Positions 44,789 to 56,400 of a DNA stretch of 64,000 nucleotides are shown here, in pieces. The translations under genes were made by a program, and so were the position numbers. The stretch is from assembly GCA_030704615.1 (NCBI GenBank), contig CM060733.1, positions 16,304,001-16,368,000 of the forward strand, given 5' to 3'. This stretch comes from Takakia lepidozioides. Its lineage: Eukaryota > Streptophyta > Takakiopsida > Takakiales > Takakiaceae. The notes beneath the pieces are model-generated. The model was not told the DNA's origin, ran no database searches, and was given only the letters and a program-made list of their open reading frames with translations. Numbering within the stretch: the first letter of the stretch is position 1; every line of letters begins with the position of its first letter.

Positions 44789-46360
44789 CTATGCCGCAAC
44801 CTCTTGAGCAGTACTCCCTGCCTGTTCAGTCAATGATAAGGCCTCATCCTGCCCCATCATCTCATCATTGAGAACCTCTTCAACCCGAGAAGAATCCCCA
44901 ACCTCATCCATCACAGCTGCCTTGGCTGCCAACTCCCTCTGAATCTCGAGCACCTCCCACATGTGCCATGGATGTCTACACCCCGTGGTCCTCGCCGGCT
45001 CGCCCCCACTCGTTGCCTGTACCGTCTCGGTAGGCAGAGAGACTGTAAAGGGAAGTGCACTCCGCACTCTACGTTGCTCAGCCATAGCCAAGTTGATAAT
45101 CCAGGTCAAGCAATTGAGATCCATTGCTTGCCCCAACACCTGACGACGTGATGCCTCAAAAAGAGACGGCACCGCCGTGGTACCAGTGGTAAAACCCATT
45201 GCCCACTCACGCTCGTCAACATTAGGCTCCACTAACTGCTGCAACTGAGCATCCCACAGGAGGCCAGGTCCACTATCCTGGAAAGCATGCGATCCTGGGA
45301 AGCTGAGCAGTGTAGGTAGTGCTACTCGTGGTTAACCCACCTTGTTGACCACTGCCAAAGGCGAACGGTCATCGTGTCTCACACGTTGAGACTGCCTCCT
45401 TGTGTCCAAAATGCTATCCACTGTGAGATGTGCTGGCCGCTGCACCCCATCAAATGCACGCTTGAGCAGTGTGGGTGGCATCAAGTTAGTCCACCATAGC
45501 CGTGGACGATGAGCCCGTGATCCCACTGCAGCTGCATCCAGCAGCACTACTGACCCAAGCCACGTCTGGACTTGATGCACACTGGCCATCACCCTGGCCC
45601 AAGAATCGCCCATCAGTGGCACATTCTCCAAGATGTATGTTGGCGATACAGCTTGATGAAGCTGCAAGTGGTGCAAAATCCGCACCATCTCCCAAAACAG
45701 ACCCGTCCTCGAGTCTCGCAATCCATTGTCATGCCCGGCTGATGAATGCCCTTGGCAGGGCCAACCTGCCACTACCAGATCAATGGAGCCAACCTGCTCC
45801 AAATCCGGCGCCCCCAGCAAAGAAATGTCTGCTGGCAAGGCCTGCTGATATCCACGAACTGCAGACACCGGCAACAACTCAGGGTACTGCTGCACCATCT
45901 GAGCAACATGACGGAGTGAGACGCGTCGTGCAGTCTCATCCCTCTCCACATACAAGTAATGCCTTACCCGCACACCTGCCTGTAGCATAGCAGCCAATCC
46001 GGTGCTGATCCCACCAAACAAGTCCAGAAGACAAATGCCTTCATCTGGATACTGCCACACAATAGGTGTGGTGTCCAATGGAGACAACTGAGGTGGTCCT
46101 GGTGCAATCCCCGCACTCTCCTCCTCTCCTGACGGTACAAAAGCCTCCACCCAGGCTTGTTGCACCCGTTGATCAGCATCCCGCTGCAAATCCTTGCTCG
46201 TGCCCCATAATGGAGTCTGAGCAACCATGGTAGGCAACTCCGCCATACCATACATGTCATCCTGCTCTCCCGGAGGTGGCACATCCTCTGAATGAGCGTT
46301 GCCCTCAAGCAACTCTCTAGGCCAACTCACTGCCGCTGTGAATGCTGCTAGTGTCGGCAT
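44789..46360 (-). pseudogene. DNMT3-like C5-cytosine DNA methyltransferase in a gypsy element (one internal stop)
   Basis: The 342-residue frame (46,360-45,332) has motif I LDLFGGISTG (about 112-121), motif II acidic E139, motif IV GWPCQGHS with catalytic Cys202, motif VI ENV (245-247) and motif VIII RPRLWWTN. After a TAA the same frame continues (45,331-44,789) with motifs IX-X: DEREWAMGF and RRQVLGQAMDLN. A complete m5C methyltransferase domain is therefore present, split by one nonsense codon. GISTG and the RxRxxW block resemble DNMT3, while PCQ rather than PCN is DNMT1/CMT-like. It would methylate cytosine, perhaps the element's own DNA. It lies between protease and RNase H, where reverse transcriptase is expected. 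Host capture is inferred. Confidence 0.88.
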
Positions 46361-46588
46361 CTTGCCTCGCTGGGCAACCGCAACTCCTCATATGAACGTC
46401 ACAGGGAGCTGCACACGCCGGCCCTCCCCTGACTGCCATCTAGGCCTATAGGAAGCTGACTCCTCCCAAAAATCCATGGTGAAGCCCATGGGGTATAATA
46501 CTGCCCCACCAACCAGGACATCGTACGAGACCGCGTCTGTCACAATGGCCTTGGCTCGCATCACTGAGCCATCTATAGGATGATCCGG

Positions 46589-47095
46589 CTATAGTCTGAT
46601 AGCCAACTCACGCCGTGTCATGCCTCGAGCCTGCTCCAATCCTCCCAGAGACGTCTGTATCTGGTAAGGACAAGGCTCCATATCCGCCTCCGTGAGGCCC
46701 AAGCCTGCAACAGCAGCTTTGCCCAGCATCAATGGCTGAGCTCCCGAGTCTAACAAGACCCGCAGTGGCCGGTACCTCTTGCCTGCCGGTCCACTCAAAC
46801 AGAAAATACCATCCTGGTTGTCTAACAAGACAACTCCGGGTGTCACCATGGCGCGCTCAATGGCTGGCCTAGCTGGCAGCTCCATCAACCTGACAGCTGC
46901 AGCTTGCCAAGGCGCCGCCGTGGCAGTCTTGACCCTCAAATCCGAGGATCCCTCCGGTACTACACCTCCCACTATCTCCGCAGAAGATGAAGTAACCTCC
47001 ACACTCTCACAGAGTGTAGCTGCCAGCCTGAACACCTCAGCTGGTTTTACCCCAGCGTCGCAATCATGGTAGCCGAGAACAATGGAGCCTGGCAC
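46589..47095 (-). pseudogene. Gypsy retropepsin-like protease
   Basis: The frame contains RVLLDSGAQPLMLG, the aspartic protease active site with D-S-G. A continuation after an in-frame TAG (near 46,588) reads SYDVLVGGAVLYPMGF, the conserved flap or second half. It is followed after a TGA near 46,395 by the methyltransferase frame, so PR and DNMT were probably one polyprotein. Confidence 0.78.
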
Positions 47096-47613
47096 ACAGA
47101 TGTGGCCGCTCCCAGCAGCACACTAGCTGCCGTAGTGTTGGCAACACTAGGTAGTGGTGCTACCCGTGTAGCTCTCCCCAATGGCATAGTAACCTCCGCC
47201 TCGGTAACAGTCGGGCGAGAACTAGGTGCCATGGATGGCGTCGACACTGTCTCTGCCAATGTGAATGACTGAGGAAGCCTAGCCTGACGGCTTGCCTCCC
47301 CACGTTGTGGATCCAACTCCACCTCTGCACCTCGTGGCTCAGGAACTTGTGCTGTTCCTCGAGTCACGGCTGCAGCAGACTTGACCTGCACTAGTGGTAG
47401 TGCTGCTCCACACATGAATCCCATGTCTCTCATATCTCCTCCCTTAGGAACAGGAGGTGGACCATCCGGCATTGGAGCCGGTACCACCTGAGCTGTAGCC
47501 ATGGCAGCGAGCCTTTGTTCTAGCTGCTGAAGCCGGTTGGCCATGCCTTGGCCACCACCTTGACCTCCGCGTCCTTGGCCATGTTGAGCTTGCCCTTGGC
47601 CTGCACCTCGTGC

Positions 47614-48941
47614 CTAGCCACCTCGTCCTCTCTGGGCTGCTCCACCTCGCCCCCGGCCACCATTGTTCCCTTGGAACTGGCCTGGGTGCAACTCAGGATG
47701 CAAACCATAACACTGGGCCTCTCCATGCCCGTGCTTGCCACAATGCCCACACTGCAACTGTGCAGGCTGTGCATATGCTAGCCCTTTGCCTTCCTCTAGG
47801 CAATCCTTCTTGACATGGGGTCCTCCACATGTCCAACACACCACATCCGCCCGTTGTTGGCCTGCAAATGAAGGGAGAGACCCCTGCATCTGAGGTTCTC
47901 TCTGTCCTTCCCTGGGCTTCACCTAAGCCCCCTTGTTGCCTTGAGCACGTTGAGGTAGTGGTTGGCTAAGCACCACTACCCCGTGGTGTCTCCTTAGCAA
48001 ATCCCACCATGACCACTCGTTCCTCCACCATGTTGAGCTCTATCCGCTCTGCCAGCAAAAACACATTTGCTAAGGTGGGTTGGGCCGCTTGTAGGAGAGT
48101 TGCATCCCGCACCCTTCTCCTCAGCTCCTTGTCCAATATCCCATACCAAAATTGGACTGCCTGAGCTTCCGTAACCCCTTGGGTTACATTTATCAAGCGC
48201 CTCATGCAAGTGAAAGCCTCCCTCAAGCTCTCAGTCGGCTTCCGTTGGAACTCTTGCAAGCTCCGCAACTTCTCTGTCCTCACCCCTTGGTAGTTCCCTC
48301 TTAACTCTTCGAAGAACTCCACAACAGGGTTGAAGGCAGGCACCGCCACTGGTGCTGGTGCAGCAGTAGCTTGGGTGGACGTCGTAGCTATGGTATCACC
48401 AGTCCCACTGCTGCTTGGCTGAAGCTGCCGGTGCAGCGGCAGCTGTAGCCAATGCCCTCGTGGCTCTAGTGCCCCTAGTGATGGAGACATAGTCGGGTGA
48501 CCAATACATCCTCCACTCCTCGATCTCAACCTCATGCCCCCGCCCGAACTCATGGTAATCATCCATAGGCGGCCCCTCAAGGTGCTGAAACAACCCCTTC
48601 CATACCATGAAAGGCGTAAATAGTTGTGGATTGCGCATTTGCTGCAAATCACACCAACTATCAAACTCTTGGATAAAATCATCCAACTCAATGGTGCCCA
48701 CCGCCCCAGAGTACCTTCGTGGCCCCTTGGTAGCTCCATATATCTCCTCCATTGTGTCCCACAACAATGACAAGGAAACAACTTGCACCGCCGGTATGAG
48801 TCCTCCTAATTCACAATCCGAATTAGAACCTTCCGTAGAAGACACAAGAGGTGAAGGTGGCCTAAACCGCACACCTCGTCTCGTGTACCCATTAGTATCG
48901 TTAGTGCTCAAACCGGCACTCTCCCCAGCAACTAGTGGCAC
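47614..48941 (-). pseudogene. Gypsy Gag with two zinc knuckles
   Basis: Three minus frames in sequence: N-terminal part (48,941-48,396), a retrotrans_gag-like domain (about 48,310-47,990; FFEELRGNYQG, LQEFQRKPTESLREAF), and nucleocapsid with CWTCGGPHVKKDC and CGHCGKHGHGEAQC plus a Gly/Arg tail (47,922-47,614). Gag forms the particle and binds element RNA. Frame changes separate the pieces. A Pro/Ala-rich linker (47,544-47,100) leads to the protease. Confidence 0.82.
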
Positions 48942-51091
48942 CTCCGTGTTGACAAACTGTCACTCAACCGGTCATGAACATGTCTCTAACCCCCTCTCCA
49001 CAAGGTTACCGGGTAGAGAACCTGTTGCAGCTTATGGTTTGGAATACTAGATTCCTAACATAGCCTACACCTGCACCTGCATCCACCGCAAGCACTCCTA
49101 TGGTTGGCTGGTCATCACCTCCAACCTCACCACAGGAGAAACAATGATGGTCTGACTGGTCATCACCCCAGCCTCACCATCGACAGCATGCTCTAGGACT
49201 GGCCGGTGATCAAATCCGGACCAATCACCTATAAAAACAAGTGCCCACACAAAACTAACATGGCGCACAGTCAAGCATGCAGGTGTGGGGGGGATCCAAA
49301 CACAAGAAATCAGAACGACAACTCCCCCACACCAAAAACAACTCCACGGTGTTGCTCCTGCAATGACACCCCAGCCCAAACCCGGACTGACTCTTGCCTC
49401 CACCTACGGAAAGGTCTTGGCCTAATGAGAGGGTGGAAAACTACAAGGAAGAGAAGCTAAAGCAATGCCTAACCCCAGCATGCTCTCATCCCGTCCAACA
49501 GTTGGAATCTGTCGCCAGTCAGTCCGCTTGTCAGTCGCCAGTCTGCTGGTGAGTCCACTTGCCAGTCTACCGGACTGAGTCAGTCTGCTTGCCAATCGCC
49601 AGTCCGCTCGTCAATCACCGGTCTGCTGGTGAGTCCACTCGCCAGTCTACTGGACTGAGTCAATCCGCTCGCCAATCACCGGTCTACTGGTGAGTCCACT
49701 CGCCGGTCTACCGGACTGAGTCAGTCCGCTTGCCAATCGCCAGTCTGCTCGTCAATCACCGGTCTGCTGGTGAGTCCACTCGCCAGTCTACCGGACTGAG
49801 TCAGTCCGCTGCAGAGCTGCAGAGAACCAAAAAGCAAGTGGAAGGAGCAGGGCTGCCCACAGCCTCTTCTTCATCAGTCGACTCAGTCTCAGGAGAAGCT
49901 GGAATGGCTTTATCACCAGCCCCCTTACATCTGGGGATCCAGTCCAAAGGTAAGGGAAAAGCCTCTCCAAACACGCCACTAAACTCAATGGCAAACAACC
50001 AAGCCCTGCTGGCTCCCAGCCCTTGTGAGCACTCATTCAAGCACTCTCCTTGGCCATAGCATCTGTCTTAGAGCCTATTCCAGCCCCCTACACCTGCCAC
50101 TTCAAGAGCCATGCTCTACCTAGGCTTGGGGTTGAAACCTCAACTCACATATGCCCTACAAGTGGTCTTCTTTCACCCAAGTGGGAACCAGCCCTAGCCC
50201 TTCCATTCTAGCTCTCTAAAGCTTGAAAACAAAAGCCTCAATGGGCTGAAGGCATGCTCCACACATGCCCCACTCTCACCATGAGAGAATCAGCTCTTTT
50301 GCTTCATTTCTTGCACCCACAAACCTGAAAATACAAGCTTCAGCAGGCTGAAAACATGCTCCACACATGCTCTACAGGGCAACCAGCCCCTTCCTTCCTT
50401 TCTTGCACTCCCAAACCTGAAAGTACAAGCCTTCAACAGGCTGAAAGCATGCTCCACACATGCTCTACAGGGCAACCAGCCCCTCCTTCTTTCTTTCTTG
50501 CACTCTCTCCAAGCTTGAAGATGGCAGCTTCAACGAGCTGAATACATGCTCCACACATGCAACCTCTTCACACAAGAGGTATCAGCCCCCTATCTTGGCT
50601 CCTTGGCTCCTTGATGCTCTCTAAGACAAGACTAAGCACTCCACAGCCCTTGCCACTCCTGAAACCCTAAGGCTTACATTTCCAGCCCCAAGAGACTCCT
50701 CTTGTGGTGCAAGAGCTCTTCTTCTTCCAAGCTCTGAAACCCTAGGTGCACATTCCATGGCCTTGCCGCACATCTTAGCTTTTGTTCTAGCCCTACTCTT
50801 GCCATGACAAGAGCCCTCTCAATGCTGAAGCTCGAGATTGAAACCCAATCTCCACATACTCCACAAAGTGCACTGATTTGCCCCAGCCAAATCAGCCCTT
50901 TCGCTTGGTCTTACAATCCTTCACACAATGAAAGCTCGCATTCCCAAGTCCAGTTCTCAGCTTTGCCACCAAGCCACTCCATGGTGCTCCTTGCATAACA
51001 ACCTGGTTTCTCTCATTCTCAAGCAAAAACCACAAGTGCTACAACTAACTCGAACCTGGCACTCACAGACTCGGGCTGATCTTTCTCGAGT
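48942..51091 (-). other. Long 5' leader of the gypsy element with minisatellites
   Basis: About 2.1 kb without coding frames. A minisatellite at 49,500-49,815 has landmark TGGTGAGTCCACTCGCC with 60- to 85-bp spacing. A second array of about three 110-bp units at 50,220-50,560 has landmark CATGCTCCACACATGC. No tRNA primer site was identified next to the terminal repeat. Confidence 0.6.
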
Positions 51092-51416
51092 GATAAAGAA
51101 AGAAGAAAGAAGAGGACATACAAGCACAAGCTCACAAGCTGAAGCATAAACTCATGCATATATAACCTCATCACTCAAATACAAGTCAAGCCACGTGCAC
51201 CCCACGCCATGGGAATCCACACTACGTGCCATAGCTAGGCGCGGTGATGCTCAACTCGAGAAAGATGAGCCTCCCGCGCTTGCCGTGAAGATAACCACTC
51301 CAGGGCCTAAATCTGCCTTGATCCCTGGATTGACACTTGGGCCAATCCCAAATGTCAATATATAAAAACTAGCTATTTTCTAGCTAGTTTCACACTAGTG
51401 GTAAAATAACTTGACA
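51092..51416 (-). repeat. 5' terminal repeat of the gypsy element (partial LTR)
   Basis: 325 bp matching 42,071-42,397 with roughly ten differences by eye. The 181-bp segment that completes the 3' LTR is absent; unrelated leader sequence starts at once. Confidence 0.8.
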
Positions 51417-51957
51417 AGGATCCCAGCCTCCAACAATGGACTCGTCCACCAACACCTCTCTGCCAACGGAGTCCGCCAAGGAGACGTAAAAACAGATTGA
51501 CCCTCTACGTACCCATGGCAAAAATCACGTTCCAACTTTTGAATGTCATTCATCAGAGCTGGTCGAACAAAGGGCATGGAGATCAAACGACATAGGGGTA
51601 TCATTATTTTTCCCCCAGGGACGCCCATGGCCTTGATGACTTGGGCAGAATTCACTTTGGAGAATGAAAGCAGATCTTTCGCTTTGTCTTCATATGACCT
51701 GCCATCGTCCTCCTCCTCAACAACCACCAGTTCCTGCTCAATCACTTCTTCCTCGACCTGAGTAGCACCTTTCATTTTCTTTGTCTGCACTCAAAACGAT
51801 ATATTATGAATGTAAAAGACTTGCCAGAAATTGCGTGCTTCAACGCACGCAATTTTCTACCCTCTGAAAGGTACTCATTTCTTTGCCTATTTCATACCCA
51901 ATGTCAATCTACTCTCTTGCATCAAACATTTAATCTAATCTCGCTGTAGGCTGAAAG

Positions 51958-52029
51958 GTGAGTGCGAGAGAACCTCCAGAAACTGCGTGCGTTGACGCAC
52001 GCAATTTCTGGGGGTTCTCTCACACTCAC
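51958..52029. repeat. Intronic hairpin, 34-bp arms
   Basis: Arms 51,958-51,991 and 51,996-52,029 pair at 31 of 34 positions around a TTGA loop. The inner part is CAGAAACTGCGTGCG. It lies in the intron after exon 1 of the copy B methyltransferase gene. Confidence 0.9.
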
Positions 52030-52070
52030 TTTTCTGCCTATTCATGGCTTCTGTCGCAGTTAACACAGCA

Positions 52071-52164
52071 CAGCTGAGAGAAGGTCATAGAGAGAACATT
52101 CAGAAATTGCGTGTGTTGACGCACGCAATTTCTGGAGGTTCTCTCTATGACCTTCTCTCGGCTG
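52071..52164. repeat. Intronic hairpin, 45-bp arms
   Basis: Arms 52,071-52,115 and 52,120-52,164 pair at 41 of 45 positions around the same TTGA loop. The inner arm CAGAAATTGCGTGTG resembles its neighbour while the outer arm is different. A simpler hairpin with an AAATTGCGTGC arm lies at 51,828-51,855. Confidence 0.92.
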
Positions 52165-52738
52165 TCGAACTCTAATCGAACTACTTGGGATGGTACAACC
52201 ATTGTGCAATGTGAAAGTCTCTCCTCCTATGCAGTACATGAAAAGTGAGAAGTAGGTCACACCCGGGTTTGGTTGTTATGCATTGCCTGCATCCCTGTGG
52301 TCTTACTCTAAATGATCAAGCATAAAAAAGCAGAAGAGATGGCAAGAAAAATGTGTGCGCCACCGCACGTAGTTTTCATGCCCTGGAAACTTGACAGAAA
52401 ATGGCAAGTAAGAGAATCACCTGAGGTCCTTTGGCCGACGAACTCCCAGCTGCCTTTGATGTGGCAACAACGGCGGTCGTCCTCCCAGTTTGGGCAGCCT
52501 TCTTAACCTTTGGCGTCGCCTCCTCCTCCACAATGTTCTTCCCCTTCGGCGTGGATTCCTTTGCAAGAGCGTCTGCCTCGTCTGTGTCCATAGAGTCTGT
52601 GTCGTCCTCTGACACAGTTTCGTCCGCAACTTCATCAGGAGTTGGCGGCTGGTCCTCCCCCGCCATGTGTTTGGTTTCCAGGGCTGCGCTCTCCTCTGCG
52701 ATCTCCTTCAGTGTCATGTTCAGCTTTCGGCCTTTCAT

Positions 52739-53498
52739 TCTCTCTCTTGCCTTCTTCCTCTCTCGCGCTGAAGTAAAAAAGAATGACTGTCTTCTAGGCC
52801 TTCCACTCTCTCGCGCGGAACTCTGTCTCCTGCTACTCTCCAGCTTGAAAAACTACGATCTACTGGAATGAGAGACGTCGTGCGATGAGTAGCAGCCGGG
52901 GCATCGCTCTCGGCGGTTATACATGTATTCACTGCATACGTGTCCCCCTCCTAACGGCACACTCGTCCATTCTGCGGTGGCTGCCGTCTTTCATTATGGA
53001 GGTATGGCCATCGCATGGATTTGATTCGGATGGATGACTAATTTCAGTAGATTTTTTGGATTCTCCCAGATCAACATCTTCCATTCGTTCGACGCCGATT
53101 CGTCTTAAACCCTACACTCAATGCATTGTCGAGTTCCACGTAGCTGAACACCTTGGGGTGGCATGGGATGTTGGTCCCCGCCGTCATTTCACATGGGTCT
53201 GTAAAGGCAGATAACTGCTTAATAACTGTTTTATGAACTGTTTTGACAACTGTTTCTGAAAGGCTCTTTAACGGTATGTCAGCTTTTAAAATAGGTCTTG
53301 ACTGACCCTTCCATAACGGTTTGGGACATACATGACGAGTTGTCCTTTGCCGACCTCGTTAGTAAAGGTGACGGACTTTTAGGTTTCGGTCTGAAATGTA
53401 AAGCATGAGAAATGTAATCCCCACTATTGTTTGTAACAAGAATCCGCACAGAAGTTGTGGCTTCCGCACTTTTGCGAGGGAATTTCTTTTGCAGCAAC
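52739..53498. promoter_or_regulatory. Divergent intergenic region of the MULE (copy B)
   Basis: Counterpart of 5,735-6,401 with scattered point changes. It separates the two element genes head to head. The upstream ATG used for the longer A frame (5,734) is not present here, which favours the shared ATG at 52,738. Confidence 0.45.
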
Positions 53499-56400
53499 AT
53501 GGCTTCCTCCGAAGCGGAGTTTTACTCTGTGGAGAAACCGGTACCTTTCTCGAAGGAGACCGATGACAATGGTTTTGCAATTGCGGAGGAACATCTCCTA
53601 GCAATGCGTTTCGAGTTCCAGTATGGTACTGTGTGGCTGGAAAGAGAGGTTTACGGTGTCGGTGGGAAGTTGAAGAAGTATGCTTTCCAGAAACCAGATG
53701 AAAACGCACTTATGAGTCAGTGGAGAGTTCCTCCAGGAAGATACAGAGTCTTTGGAGCTCATTGCCGGCAGTCGATTGGTTCGTATGTGGCGTCGGAAAC
53801 TGCTGCTTCTATTGTTCAAGACAAGATGAATGTGGTCGTGAAGACGGAGCCCACAACTTCTAGACAAATTGTTGAGCTCTCCGATTCCTCGGAGGAGGAC
53901 GTCCCGAAAATTCCTTTTGTGGCTCCTTCTCTGGTGGTGTGGTGCCCGAATTGAAGGACCTGTGTAGTGTCATTCCTAAACTGAAGTCAATGGGAGGAAT
54001 GCCCGGTTTCAAGAGTGAATTGCGGGGGATTGACTAGGACACTGTCCCTGTTGAGCGTGTGCAGTACCTTCCAAAATCTTTTGATGGGGATGTCGTCTTC
54101 GAGCTGCCTCCACCTGGGTGGGGTGGACCCGTTTCGAGCCTCATGCACGGAATGGACAAGAGACACGATGGACACCTATGGTGCAGAACGAAGACATCCA
54201 ATATTCAACATGATGACAAGCTCGTGTTCAGGAGAGCGGTGTGCAATGGGCACCTGAGGTGCGAGAATTTGAGTTGCAGACATTTCCTGCGGTCAGAGGT
54301 TCAGAACCAGAGCGAGAGCCCGGTGAAGCACCTCCAAGCTCCAACACTTTCGTTTGCAAGTTCTGCAAACGAGCGCCTTCCTGTGTGGCAGTGTGTGGAG
54401 CAAGAATGTACTATGTGGTGCACCGTTTTCCAACCTTGACTAGAGCCGGTGTGCATTTCGGGTTCCACAACCATCCAGTGTCGAAGGGGGATTACAGGGA
54501 AAGCGTTGAAACAGTATCTAGGTTGATAAGACAAGAGTATGAGAGCAATCCAACAGCCACCACCTCCACAATTGTTCTTGGAGCAAACAAGACTTCCTGG
54601 AAACCCATATTCTTAGTGAAGGAGATTCTGTGGGCAGGAAACTCGACGGGTCAGCCTTGGACAATGTTATGGATCACTTCTCTACCTCGAGCTCGCCGAA
54701 CATTAAAACCAGGTGAATGCATTGAGGATGGGCTCTGCTAACAGAGGGTACGTTGATAACATTTTCGAGTTGAAGCGATGGAGCAGGTATGACTACATTC
54801 AAGAGAGTGTGTTCCCAGGTCAAAGGTCGAACAAAGTGTACGTTTTCAAAATGTCCACAGCCGGGGAGGGCAGCGGAGTCAGTCTTGTGAAGCGCATGCA
54901 GAAGGGTGGCGATCTTCAAAACTGTTTCCTTATGTTTGATCACGTCAAATGAGTGAAAGACTGGACTACAATGGCGTGTCATGTTTACGATCCTTTCTAC
55001 CAGCGAGTCATGACAATTGCAGTGTGTGACATGCAATCAGAGGATGTGGATTCGCAGCAGCTAATGTGGAGAAATCTCATTCGCGTTATGGACTCCCAAG
55101 GTGTCCCATGTCCAAATTTCGCCAGATTTATGGCAGATAGTGCTCAAGCGAATTTCAATGCTATTCGCATTGTGTTTGGATCAGGAGATCCAAAGGTGCC
55201 AATGCCAGGAAGAGAGCGAACATATCTTTTCCATTGGACCAGTCCCTTGAGAAACATACAAAGGCAGACATCAAACCGAAAATGCAGCCTATTCATCTTA
55301 GGCTATGCAAACAGTACAAAGATGCCAAAAGCATGGCAGAGGCGAATACATTGTTCCAGACAATTTGTGCCTAGAGGTTCTCATCTGGGTGCATCAGAAG
55401 ACAGTATGAGAGCGCTAGAAGACTGGTTGGCATTTTGGCACTTCCGGTACAGACAATGGGGAGCATGCATGACAACGGTGCGTGCATTTGAAAACTTGAA
55501 AATTTCATTGAGTTTGTATCCATTTCCAATCATGTCTGTTGTGGTGAGGTGTGCATGTCCTCTTTCTGATATATGTTTTTCCATTTTGCAGCACTTCTCA
55601 ATTGAGGAGATGGCGGACATCCCCTCTTGCAATCTGGCGGAGACGGTGCACAATGTATGGTTGCAGCAATCTGGAAAGCGGGGCTGGGATTTGTATGTGG
55701 CGACGGCAGATGATCTGATTCAAGCTCTACTGCAATAGACGAGATATCGGGAGTTCTTGCGGGGTGGCGTTGGTGGCAAGGGTCCAGACAAGTCCGAGTT
55801 GATGTTGCGAGTAGCAAGAAGATCAGGGGATCCGAACAAGAGTTCCAGGGCTGTCAGCATGTGTGCGGAAGGAACTCCTCTGGTGTCCAGAGTTCCCCAT
55901 CTGGAGGGTGAGGAGAGATTCGGGTCTTGTAAACGGAAATTGAACACCTTTCTTGGGTCGGATGCGGACTCCCACAAGCCGGACAGGGACAACTTCTCCA
56001 TGCCGCGTGTTCCATTTCATCAGAGGTTCGTTTCCGGCATATCCAGTGTGAACGATCCTTTGTCACAAAGCCAAAGGCAGCCATCTCCCACAGTGAGTGC
56101 AATGGGGCAGGAGGCGAACGTGCTCCCCCCTGTGGTGGAGTCCATGTGCCCCGACGAAGTCTGGCACATAGAACGCACCACTGCTGGGTCTCGAGTGAAG
56201 TGCACGGCAATCAGAGCAACCAATCGTGAGAAATGCAAGTCCTCCATATCCAGAGGCAAGGTCCGAACTCCGGCTCCGACCTTCACTGGTTTGTTCACGC
56301 CTTATGGGCAAGCCGAGGCGAAGAACCACAAATTCTGGTTCTGCCCTGACGACTGTGGTAGGTGCGTGCGTGGGACTGTGCGACCATCGGTTATCATGAA

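Larger units (their letters stand above)
41890..51416 (-). mobile_element. Ty3/gypsy retroelement carrying a C5-DNA methyltransferase and a PHD finger, 9,527 bp
   Basis: The empty site is preserved in copy A (5,232-5,262), so the ends are exact: AGGA (41,886-41,889) before TGTCGTGC, and TTGACA before AGGA (51,417-51,420). TG...CA ends with a 4-bp AGGA duplication fit best; AGGAT with a shifted end is equally consistent. The element is on the minus strand: leader, gag, zinc knuckles, protease, DNMT, RNase H tail, integrase, PHD finger. No reverse transcriptase is visible. Terminal repeats differ by a few percent by eye. Many stops make it inactive. Confidence 0.9.
38078..52738 (-). pseudogene. 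ParB-like / N4-N6 amino DNA methyltransferase gene, copy B, split by a gypsy element
   Basis: Same gene as 1,449-5,734, read from ATG 52,738 to the stop at 38,078. B keeps an exon and intron deleted from A: exon 1 ends at a CAG/GTGATT donor near 52,417, and an exon near 51,780-51,421 adds the N-terminal half of the ParB-like domain (IPLCRLISMPFVRP, DIQKLERDF). The gypsy element then interrupts this exon at 51,416/41,889, before WDGNHRLLA. Downstream exons are more intact than in A: the 40,824-40,540 exon is in frame and the methyltransferase exon reads VIVDIPDR through VLVMIQSVNTK without the A frameshift. The motif-I exon DLTLGTG is present near 38,670. Breaks are the insertion, an apparent 1-nt loss in a T-run near 51,488 and the TAG near 41,125 shared with A. 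Confidence 0.72.

Noticed and set aside
44439-46000. Plus-strand open frames inside the gypsy element
   Set aside because: They mirror the minus-strand DNMT, RNase H and linker coding and show no family motifs.
41890-51416. DIRS- or PAT-type element suggested by split direct repeats
   Set aside because: It has a DDE integrase with H2C2 module, a target duplication and TG...CA ends, and no tyrosine recombinase.
52071-52164. Annotated microRNA gene
   Set aside because: The hairpin is suggestive, but without small-RNA data and with sister hairpins sharing only the core it is better called an inverted repeat.
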